From Bacteroidota bacterium (GTDB taxonomy: Bacteria; Bacteroidota; Bacteroidia; Bacteroidales; UBA12481): DNA of 15,884 nucleotides. The stretch is from assembly GCA_030592205.1 (NCBI GenBank), contig JAUVKA010000025.1, positions 1 through 15,884 on the forward strand, written 5' to 3'. Both the position numbers and the translations under genes were made by a program. Of this stretch, positions 1-6,600 are shown in pieces; position 1 is the first letter of the stretch, and each line of letters begins with the position of its first letter. The notes under the pieces are model-generated. The model had not been told where the DNA came from. It worked only from the letters and a program-made list of their open reading frames with translations, and did no database searches.

Positions 1-166
1 GGATCTTTTACCGGTTGGAGCTTCTACATCCCACCTGAGTGTTGGTTCGGTGCAAACTACATTTTTTATGTTTTTAGCCCTGTTTACTGTTTTACTAATT
101 GCTGAAATAAAAATATTAATCACCCAAATTAAAAAGGGTCCGGAGGAAGGAGCTAGCCATGTTTAA
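1..166 (+). CDS. cydA: Cytochrome bd ubiquinol oxidase subunit I, C-terminal end (partial)
   Basis: Only the last 54 codons are in the window, read in the frame whose first full codon starts at base 2 and closing with TAA at 164-166. The peptide holds the stretch DLLPVGASTSHLSVGSVQ, followed by a hydrophobic helix (TTFFMFLALFTVLLIAE) and a short basic cytoplasmic tail ending in KKGPEE. This is how the CydA C-terminus is built in this family: a last transmembrane helix and a short charged tail. CydA carries the haems and quinol site of the terminal oxidase that reduces O2 to water at low oxygen; those residues lie upstream of the window. The stop overlaps the start of cydB by 8 bases, which indicates translational coupling. 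Identity rests mainly on the CydB that follows plus the tail sequence. Confidence 0.85.
   Translation, partial: DLLPVGASTSHLSVGSVQTTFFMFLALFTVLLIAEIKILITQIKKGPEEGASHV
142..152 (+). promoter_or_regulatory. Strong Shine-Dalgarno site for cydB
   Basis: GGAGGAAGGAG lies inside the end of cydA, with its AGGAG 6 bases before the ATG at 159. It supports that ATG over the in-frame ATG at 171. Such a purine-rich site is unusual among the genes of this window, most of which have AT-rich leaders, and fits re-initiation after cydA. Confidence 0.6.
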
Positions 167-1313
167 TAATATGTCATACGAAACATTACAAGCTTACTGG
201 TGGATAATTGTATCATTACTGGCCGCCATATTTGTATTTTTAATGTTTGTTCAGGGTGGACAAACTTTATTGAAACAATTATCAAAAACAGAAAACGAAC
301 GATCGCTTTTAGTAAATTCCATTGGTCGTAAGTGGGATCTCACATTTACAACCCTGGTAACTTTTGGAGGTGCATTTTTTGCATCATTTCCGTTATTTTA
401 CTCTACTAGTTTTGGCGGTGCTTACTGGGTTTGGACTCTCATTCTATTCAGCTTTATTATTCAGGCTGTTTCGTACGAGTATCGTACAAAAGCAGACAAT
501 TTCCTTGGGCGGAAAACCTATGATACCTTCTTATTTATCAATGGCATATTGGCACCGGTATTAGTTGGTGCCGCTGTTGGAACTTTTTTTACCGGTTCCG
601 AATTTTCTGTCGATAAATTGAATATCACAAATATAGCCGACCCGGTAATTTCACGTTGGGAAACTGCAACCCACGGACTTGAAGCTGCCCTGAATATTAC
701 CAACCTGGCACTTGGTCTCGCACTATTATTCTTGTCTCGCGTTCTGGCAATGCTCTATTTTATTAATAATATTGATAATACATCAATAGTTCAACGTTCA
801 GCAAAACAGCTTAAATATTGCAGTAGTGCATTCCTCCTGTTCTTTTTGCTTTTTGTTGGTCTGATTCTTACCAAAGAAGGCTTTGCTGTTGATCCTGAGA
901 CTAAACTAGTCTTTATGGAAAAGTTTAAATATCTGCATAACCTTATTGAAATGCCTGTTGTATTAATTTTGTTTTTAATTGGTGTGCTTGGTGTTTTATA
1001 CGGAATTTTTCTCGGAGCTTTTAAAACTTCATCAAAAGGAATATGGTTTGCAGGTTCAGGAACTATTCTCACAGTGCTTTCTATATTGATGCTGGCAGGT
1101 TTTAACAACACTGCGTTTTATCCCTCAACATTCGATCTGCAAAGTTCCTTAACCATACGAAATGCCAGTTCGAGCGAATACACACTAACAGTAATGAGTT
1201 GGGTTTCACTACTTGTACCAATTGTAATTGCATACATTTGGTATTCCTGGAAATCACTAAGTAAAAAGAAAGTTAGTGAAGCAGATATTGAAAATGATTC
1301 AATGAAGTATTAA
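159..1313 (+). CDS. cydB: Cytochrome bd ubiquinol oxidase subunit II
   Basis: A 384-residue polytopic membrane protein, close to the usual CydB length of about 380. It is the second core subunit of the bd-type quinol oxidase, which oxidises quinol, reduces O2 with high affinity and builds proton-motive force without pumping. The N-terminal helix (about residues 13-32) reads WWIIVSLLAAIFVFLMFVQG and is followed by GGQTLL, the form of the first-helix motif I associate with Bacteroidota CydB, where proteobacteria carry a DFG-type motif. Further hydrophobic segments lie near residues 60-80, 88-105, 124-143, 175-200, 222-240, 262-285, 294-315 and 343-365, and the tail is basic. The start at 159 is preferred because of the Shine-Dalgarno site ending at 152 and the overlap with cydA. 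A 34-residue membrane peptide gene follows after 19 bases. Confidence 0.95.
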   Translation: MFNNMSYETLQAYWWIIVSLLAAIFVFLMFVQGGQTLLKQLSKTENERSLLVNSIGRKWDLTFTTLVTFGGAFFASFPLFYSTSFGGAYWVWTLILFSFIIQAVSYEYRTKADNFLGRKTYDTFLFINGILAPVLVGAAVGTFFTGSEFSVDKLNITNIADPVISRWETATHGLEAALNITNLALGLALLFLSRVLAMLYFINNIDNTSIVQRSAKQLKYCSSAFLLFFLLFVGLILTKEGFAVDPETKLVFMEKFKYLHNLIEMPVVLILFLIGVLGVLYGIFLGAFKTSSKGIWFAGSGTILTVLSILMLAGFNNTAFYPSTFDLQSSLTIRNASSSEYTLTVMSWVSLLVPIVIAYIWYSWKSLSKKKVSEADIENDSMKY

Positions 1314-1332
1314 TTTGTAAAAATTTAAAACT

Positions 1333-1437
1333 ATGGACTATTTAAAATCAATATTATGGATTATCAGCTGGCCGGTGTTAATAATTGTTTCTTACCAGTT
1401 GGTTAAATTTCTACTAAAAAGACAAAAATCTATATAA
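1333..1437 (+). CDS. 34-residue single-helix membrane peptide, candidate bd-oxidase accessory subunit
   Basis: This short frame opens with ATG at 1333 and closes with TAA at 1435-1437. The peptide begins MDYLKSILWIISW, continues through the helix PVLIIVSYQLVKFLL and ends with the basic tail KRQKSI. That gives one membrane helix of about 20 residues with a positively charged C-terminus. It starts 19 bases after cydB and stops 20 bases before the peroxiredoxin gene. Small one-helix subunits of 30-40 residues (CydX in Escherichia coli, CydS in Geobacillus) are encoded beside cydB and sit in the oxidase, so position, size and topology suggest an analogous role here. I see no clear sequence match to CydX or CydS, and the assignment is inference. 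The coding case rests on its clean membrane-peptide character and tight packing between two real genes. Confidence 0.6.
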   Translation: MDYLKSILWIISWPVLIIVSYQLVKFLLKRQKSI

Positions 1438-1457
1438 ATCAATAAAAAGAAGATATA

Positions 1458-2129
1458 ATGGAAAATCTAAATGAAAAAAAAGGAATGCCTTTATTAGGTG
1501 ATAGCTTCCCTGAGATGACAGTTCAAACAACTCGTGGAGTATTTGATTTACCGTCGCATTATAGTGGTAAATGGTTTGTATTGTTCAGTCATCCGGCAGA
1601 CTTTACACCTGTTTGTACTACTGAATTTATTGCCTTTCAGCAACGCTATGATAAATTTAAGGCATTAAATTGTGAACTACTTGGATTAAGTGTCGATCAG
1701 GTATTTTCTCATATTAAATGGGAAGAGTGGATAAAAGAGAACATGAATATAGAGATTGAATTTCCAATTATTGCAGATACGGGAAAAGTTGCAGAAACTC
1801 TTGGAATAATTCATCCTGGAAAAGGGACTAATACTGTAAGGGCTGTATTTATTGTTGATGCCGATGCAAAAATTAGAATTATGCTTTATTATCCGCAAGA
1901 ATTAGGTAGGAATATGGATGAAATATTGCGAGTAGTGGAAGCAATGCAAGTATCTGATAAAAACAATGTTGCTATGCCTGCTAATTGGCCAAATAATGAA
2001 ATCTTAAAAGACCGGGTCATAATTCCACCTGCTACTGATATTAAAACTGCAAAAGAAAGACTTATAAAAGCAAAGGAAGGAGAATTTGAATGTTATGACT
2101 GGTGGCTTTGTCATAAGAAGCTAAAATAA
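1458..2129 (+). CDS. Peroxiredoxin, Prx6/AhpC-TSA family with C-terminal cysteines
   Basis: A 223-residue thiol peroxidase that reduces H2O2, organic peroxides or peroxynitrite in the cytoplasm; it has no signal peptide or membrane helix. The active-site motif PADFTPVCTTEF (residues 46-57) contains the conserved P-x3-T-x2-C pattern, making Cys53 the peroxidatic cysteine. A thioredoxin-like fold follows (LLGLSVDQVFSHIKW, then FPIIADTGKVAETLGI, then VRAVFIVDADAKIR). The long C-terminal extension typical of Prx6-type enzymes ends with Cys212 and Cys218 in ECYDWWLC. A C-x5-C pair at this place is known from archaeal homologues such as Aeropyrum Tpx, where it takes part in disulfide resolution, so this is probably a 2-Cys mechanism on a Prx6 scaffold. 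The gene starts 20 bases after the small membrane peptide and may share the cyd transcript, which would couple low-oxygen respiration with peroxide removal. Confidence 0.93.
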   Translation: MENLNEKKGMPLLGDSFPEMTVQTTRGVFDLPSHYSGKWFVLFSHPADFTPVCTTEFIAFQQRYDKFKALNCELLGLSVDQVFSHIKWEEWIKENMNIEIEFPIIADTGKVAETLGIIHPGKGTNTVRAVFIVDADAKIRIMLYYPQELGRNMDEILRVVEAMQVSDKNNVAMPANWPNNEILKDRVIIPPATDIKTAKERLIKAKEGEFECYDWWLCHKKLK

Positions 2130-2343
2130 TCTACTATTGCACAACACTCTATACCAAGCCTATACCAAACGACAATCAAGTATTGATAAAAATTCATGCG
2201 GTATTTAGGCGAAGGACACGCATGTGGAAAAGTGGTGATAAATGTGGAATGAGACAACCAATTAACGAAGGCTTAATGTATAAAACAATAGCCGAGTTAG
2301 TACTAAACCCAAGCGTTATCACAAATGAAAGCAGGAAACAATT
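2130..2343 (+). other. Repeat-rich intergenic leader before the methyltransferase
   Basis: No gene is visible in these 214 bases. They contain an 11-base tandem pair (2149-2159 and 2160-2170, CTATACCAAGC then CTATACCAAAC, 10 of 11 identical). An imperfect inverted repeat pairs GCCTATACC at 2158-2166 with GGTATTTAGGC at 2200-2210. The 8-mer ATGTGGAA occurs twice, at 2222-2229 and 2242-2249. GCACAAC at 2139-2145 and GCGTTATC at 2313-2320 bracket the region. This resembles the recombination-site-like spacers that flank single genes in some Bacteroidota, but no true attC consensus pair is present, so I treat the resemblance as suggestive only. Confidence 0.3.
2149..2170 (+). repeat. 11-base tandem duplication
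   Basis: CTATACCAAGC is followed directly by CTATACCAAAC, with one mismatch in 11. The second copy also supplies part of the left arm of an imperfect inverted repeat whose right arm lies at 2200-2210. Confidence 0.7.
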
Positions 2344-2976
2344 ATGAAACGAATTACAGAAAGTCATCAAGACTACTTTTTCGATATTGATAATGCAAAT
2401 AAATATCTAAACGATGCGAAGAATGCTTCAAAAGCTAGGTTTAGTAATTTTTTGTCTTCTATAAAAAAGCTGGACATTAAGGGCAAATATTTGGAAGTTG
2501 GTTCTGGACCGGGAATCATTACACAAGTTATTGCGACACAACATCCAAATGCGGAAATTATCGCAAATGATATATCTCCCGAAATGATTAAGCTTGCCCA
2601 GATGGATTTGGATGAAGATTTAAAGACCAGAATCAAATATAAAATCGGTGATGCTTGTGATATTAACTCTTTAAAAGATTTAGGGAAGTTTGATTTAATC
2701 TATTCAACTTTTACACTTCATCATTGGGATAATGCAGAATTAGCAATAAAAAATTTATTCTCCTTGCTAAACGACAATGGAGTGCTTTATATACATGATT
2801 TGAGAAGAGTTATATGGCTTTATTATATAAAATCTCAAAGTGGGTTTTTCAATTCAATTCGGGCAGCATACAAACCGGGTGAAATTAAAGCCATGTTGAA
2901 TAGAATTGGAATCAAAAAATTCAAAATCAGAACAATTTTTCCGTTTTTCATGCAGTCCATCTTGATAAGAAAATAA
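2344..2976 (+). CDS. Class I SAM-dependent methyltransferase
   Basis: A 210-residue soluble protein with the Rossmann methyltransferase fold. Motif I, LEVGSGPG, is at residues 50-57 and forms the SAM-binding loop. Asp76 in ANDISPEMI is the acidic residue expected to bind the ribose. GDACDI (102-107) is motif II, and FDLIYSTFTLHHWDN (116-130) is the motif after strand 4 seen in the Methyltransf_11/25 families. The C-terminal part (about 150-205) is basic and replaces the usual long last strands; it may form the acceptor lid. The substrate cannot be told from sequence. The gene stands alone, with 214 bases of repeat-bearing DNA before it and a decayed stretch after it, and it is visibly more AT-rich than the glycan genes downstream. 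Both points fit a mobile single-gene insert, though this is inference. The start at 2344 is the first ATG ahead of motif I. Confidence 0.88.
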   Translation: MKRITESHQDYFFDIDNANKYLNDAKNASKARFSNFLSSIKKLDIKGKYLEVGSGPGIITQVIATQHPNAEIIANDISPEMIKLAQMDLDEDLKTRIKYKIGDACDINSLKDLGKFDLIYSTFTLHHWDNAELAIKNLFSLLNDNGVLYIHDLRRVIWLYYIKSQSGFFNSIRAAYKPGEIKAMLNRIGIKKFKIRTIFPFFMQSILIRK

Positions 2977-3074
2977 ACATATATGAATCATCCGTAATAA
3001 AAACTCGAGGCATAACATGAACCTCACTCTTCTTTCTTCTCCATTACAAGGATTTACCGATTTTCGGTTTCGGA

Positions 3075-3206
3075 ATGCCTTATAAACATACTTCGGGGGT
3101 ATTGATTGCTTTTACTCTCCATAGTGGATTGATCGTAGTTTTGGGTGAAGACATTGCCGCCATTTTTGGCCTGAGTTTTGTACAGAATATTGACAATAAA
3201 TATTAG
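3075..3206 (+). CDS. Putative 43-residue membrane peptide or remnant of a longer membrane protein
   Basis: The frame runs from ATG at 3075 to TAG at 3204-3206. It begins MPYKHTSG, passes through a hydrophobic stretch VLIAFTLHSGLIVVLG and a second apolar run AAIFGLSFV, and ends QNIDNKY. Open codons extend upstream of the ATG (LHYKDLPIFGFG in the same frame), back to a TGA near 3018. It may therefore be the tail of a decayed transporter-like protein rather than a free peptide. No ribosome site is near the ATG. I do not recognise the family. It ends 11 bases before the next small frame. Confidence 0.35.
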   Translation: MPYKHTSGVLIAFTLHSGLIVVLGEDIAAIFGLSFVQNIDNKY

Positions 3207-3217
3207 AGGAAAATATT

Positions 3218-3340
3218 ATGGAACATTTAACAACAATAGGTATTTTTTTCGCTGGCCTGGGAATCATGCTAGGCAGTTTTGGATTATTCTGGTGGGTTTC
3301 TCTTTACGAAAAAGTAAAATTCCCGAAGGAAAAGAAGTAA
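3218..3340 (+). CDS. Putative 40-residue single-helix membrane protein
   Basis: The frame runs from ATG at 3218 to TAA at 3338-3340, with an AGAGGA purine site ending 8 bases before the ATG. The peptide starts MEHLTTIGIFFAGLGIM, continues LGSFGLFWWVSLYEKVK and ends FPKEKK. That is one glycine-rich helix of about 22 residues, a Trp-Trp pair at the expected membrane interface and a lysine-rich tail. The topology (short acidic head outside, basic tail inside) follows the positive-inside rule and looks like a genuine small protein. I do not recognise the family. Its distance from cydB and the decayed surroundings leave its role open. An overlapping 77-codon frame (3178-3411) gives a less protein-like sequence over the same bases and was not preferred. 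Confidence 0.45.
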   Translation: MEHLTTIGIFFAGLGIMLGSFGLFWWVSLYEKVKFPKEKK

Positions 3341-3419
3341 ACTACTACCTTCAGGAAATCGACTCAACCAAAGAATACAAGTTGGAGATTATAAATCAGC
3401 AGGAGATATAATCCGATCA

Positions 3420-3436
3420 TTCAGCTCTAAGCTGAA
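3420..3436 (+). repeat. Perfect 7-bp inverted repeat (hairpin)
   Basis: TTCAGCT, loop CTA, AGCTGAA. No T-run follows on either strand, so it is not a standard intrinsic terminator. It could be a protein site, a bidirectional transcript structure or chance. Confidence 0.4.
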
Positions 3437-3484
3437 AATCCAAAAACAAGTGGGAGCCTAAGCAGGGGCAAACTGTTTTAATAG

Positions 3485-3559
3485 ACCCACGAAGTTCAGC
3501 CAGCACAGACGGAGCCGGGATTAGGCGGGGGATGGTATGCTCGTCATATAATCAAGTAG
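3485..3559 (+). pseudogene. Fossil fragment of a GH29 alpha-L-fucosidase gene
   Basis: Codons 3503-3547 read AQTEPGLGGGWYARH and match residues 54-68 of the intact fucosidase in this window (AQTEPRLGGGWYARH, bases 11604-11648) at 14 of 15 positions. The DNA match is 36 of 45 bases, and 8 of the 9 differences are third-codon positions. The fragment therefore descends from a paralogue that was once under protein-level selection, not from a recent copy of the same gene. The frame is closed by TAG at 3482-3484 and TAG at 3557-3559. Upstream in the same frame, THEVQP could be the eroded version of the AHW segment. Nothing recognisable as fucosidase extends beyond 3550. It lies about 120 bases ahead of susC, at the left edge of the glycan locus. 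Confidence 0.75.
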
Positions 3560-3640
3560 CCCCAAAAAAGGCTTTCTTCTATACTTTACAAGAACTTTTT
3601 TAAATTTACCAAACGAGACACACGCAATGCATATAGTTTA

Positions 3641-3657
3641 TGGCAGGTAAAGTGCCA
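3641..3657 (+). repeat. Short inverted repeat just upstream of susC
   Basis: TGGCA, 7-base loop GGTAAAG, TGCCA, ending 23 bases before the susC ATG. It could fold at the mRNA 5' end or bind a regulator; at five base pairs it may be chance. Confidence 0.25.
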
Positions 3658-3680
3658 AATATGAACGATTTAACAATACC

Positions 3681-6600
3681 ATGAGGAATTTATACCTAAC
3701 ATTTGTGTTTCTAATTGTTGTACCCTCAGCAATGTTTGCACAACGTGACTCTTCGGTCACTGTACGTCTGGAAAACGTTTCGCTCAGGGAAGCTATTCAG
3801 AATATTCAGAACAACAGTGAATTCCGGTTCTTTTATAATGATGATATTCCTACTTTGGATAAAAAAATTACTTTACGATTAAGAAGAGTAAATATCCTGC
3901 AGCTTATGGATTCTCTTTTAATGGATACAGAACTTTTATACCAGATTTTAGAAGGTAAATTGATCGTTATCTCAACTATTGAGGGTTTAGAAAAACATGA
4001 GGTTTCCGGCCAGGTAGTAGCATCAGAAAATGGAGAGTCCATTCCGGGGGCTCATGTTTTTATAAAAGGGACATCTACCGGTACAACAACGGATTTGCAT
4101 GGTAACTTCAATATTCTTGTGCCCGGTGGAGAAACAATTCTGGTTTTCTCTTTCCTGGGGTATGATCCGATTGAATTACCTTCAGCTGGGCTCACAGATA
4201 TAAGGGTGTCTTTGGAAGAATCCTCTAAAAAACTTGAAGAAGTAGTCATTACAGCCTTGAATATTTCCAGGGAAAAAAGCTCCCTGGGTTACTCTTTGAC
4301 TCAAGTTGGCAGCGAAGAAATTAACCAGGTAAAGCAAAATAACCCTATTAACTCATTGGCTGGTAAAGTTGCCGGACTACAGATTTCAAGCACGCCTTCA
4401 GGTATAGATGGTTCTTCAAGAGTTGTTTTAAGAGGTGTATCTTCCTTGTCAAGCGGAAACCGGCCTCTGATTGTTATTGATGGAATCCCTGTGAGTGGGG
4501 GGTCTTACGGAGGAGCAAGCGAATGGGGAGGCACCGATAAAGGAGACGCACTCTCCGATATTAACCCCGAGGATGTGGAATCCATGAGTGTACTGAAAGG
4601 CGCCGGTGCTGCTGCTGTTTATGGTTCTCGTGGTGCGAATGGTGTAATTCTTATCACCACAAAAAAAGGTAAAAAACGTAAAGGATTGGGAATATCCTTC
4701 AATTCAAGTTTTATGGCCGAAAATCCTATGAAACTTCCTGAATTTCAGAATGAGTACGGACAGGGAGCCTTTGGAAGGTATCCTTCAGAAGTTTATGGAA
4801 GCTTGAGTGATATTATGGGTGAAGAACCATGGATCTGGAGTTGGGGCAGCAAAATGGATGGCTCATCAAAAGAAGAGTGGCTGGGAAATGAGATCCCTTA
4901 TGAGGATCAAGCTAATTATTTCAAAGAGTTTTATCGCACAGGAAACACCTATATGAATACACTTGCTTTTGATGGCGGCAATGAAAATACCACATTCAGA
5001 GCTTCGGTTACCAATCAGAATAGTTCAGGTATGTATCCAACCAATGATATGGATAAACAAACCTTTAACCTGCATAGTTCTTCAAAATTCGGCAAAGGTA
5101 TAGTGTTGGATACAAAAATTAATTACATTCATAATAAAGTAAACAACCGTCCTTATCTTGCAGAGGATCCTGCAAATGCCGGATGGTCACTAGGAGCACT
5201 TCCGAGAAATGTGGTTCTGGAAACAGTAAAAGATCATGCGATGGCTGCTGACGGTTCTGAACAGTGGGCGTGGGATCGAACAGTTTCGAACCCGTACTGG
5301 ACCATGCAAAATAAAAAGAACAATGACGAAAAAAACCGTCTTCAGGGATTGGTTTCTATAAAATTTGATCTATCTGAAAAATTTGATCTTCTTATTCGTT
5401 CCGGTCTTGATCTTACCAGTCGGAATGCGAAAGAGTATGCTTCCGGTGGAAGTTATAATCATAGTTCTTTCCAGGGTTTTATGAATCAGAGTTTCAGCAA
5501 TAGTTACGAATGGAACAATGACTTTCTGTTCACTTACAACCAAAAGGTAAGTAAAAGTGTAAACATTAATCTTAGTATAGGTGGTAATCACCGTTACAAT
5601 CAATGGAAAGGCATCGGACAGAGTGGTAGTGACTGGAAAGTGCCCGGTTTCTATCATATGAGTAACCTCCAAAACTATTCTACCTGGGAAAGCTTTAGCC
5701 AGAAAGAGGTGTTATCTCTGTACGGAATAAGCTCAATCTCTTTTAAAAATTATTTATATTTTGATTTCACTTACCGTGACGACTGGTCATCTACATTACC
5801 TGCTGAAAATAATTCATACAGCTTCTATTCAGGTAACCTTAGTTTCCTGTTTACAGAAGCATTAGATATTCAATCATCAGTTTTTTCAAAAGGTAAAGTA
5901 AGAGCATCTATTGCAAGAGTGGGTAATGATGCCGGAGCCTATCAAACTACAAACTATTATAGTGTGGGGCAATCATCATTTTCATATCCCATAGGTAGTA
6001 TGAGCGGCAGGCTGGCTTTTCAGGACTTTAAACCTGAAATTACAGATTCATGGGAGCTTGGGACTAATTTAGGTTTCTTTAAGAACAGGCTGGAATTTGA
6101 TTTTGCATATTACGATGGCACCTCAAAAAATCAGATTATGCCTGTTGAACTGGCACCTTCTTCCGGGTTTGGCTCCATAATGATAAATGCCGGTGAGGTT
6201 AGAAACCATGGTTTTGAAGTATTGTTTAACGGGTCGGCTATCTCTCAGGCTAATTTTAGCTGGGATCTTTCACTTAATTTTTCTAAAAACATTAGTGAAG
6301 TTGTTTCATTATATCAGGGTGTTGACAGAAGAGTAATACTGCAAGCTGTGACAGGTTTTGCCTTCGTAGAACTTAGGCCGGGGGATCCTTTTGGTTCCAT
6401 ATACGGATATGATTATGCCCGCAATGAAAAAGGTCAAAAACTTGTTGATAATTATGGTTATCCGGTAAAAAGTGAATACAAAAGACTGGGAGATATTAAT
6501 CCGGATTTAATGGGTGGATTATCCAACCATCTAAGTTACAAAAACTTTAAGCTTAATTTCTTAATTGATTTTCAGATAGGAGGTGAATACTATTCAGAGA

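Larger units (their letters stand above)
2977..3680 (+). other. Gene-poor junction between the methyltransferase and susC
   Basis: Across 704 bases I find no full-length gene. Contents in order are a 43-codon frame (3075-3206), a 40-codon frame with its own ribosome site (3218-3340), a coding-looking tail in another frame (3310-3411, ending YKLEIINQQEI), a perfect 7-bp hairpin (3420-3436), a fossil fucosidase segment (3503-3559) and a weak inverted repeat just ahead of susC (3641-3657). The switching of plausible peptides among three frames, plus the fossil, suggests a scar of past rearrangement. The susC promoter must lie in its last part, but no exact TAnnTTTG box is seen there. Confidence 0.6.

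Noticed and set aside
2139..2322. A true integron attC site bounded by GCACAAC and GCGTTATC
   Set aside because: The outer motifs do not form a matching RYYYAAC/GTTRRRY pair and the arms are not complementary along their length. It is kept only as a weak cassette-like observation.
3178..3411. A 77-codon frame overlapping the 40-residue membrane peptide
   Set aside because: Its first half is basic, Asn/Arg-rich and unlike a folded protein, while the overlapping frame at 3218-3340 has a ribosome site and a clean helix. Only the tail after 3310 looks coding, and that may be a remnant.
3556..3580. AGCC...GGCT with following T-rich bases as a terminator
   Set aside because: A four-base stem with an eight-base A-rich loop and an interrupted T-run is too weak.
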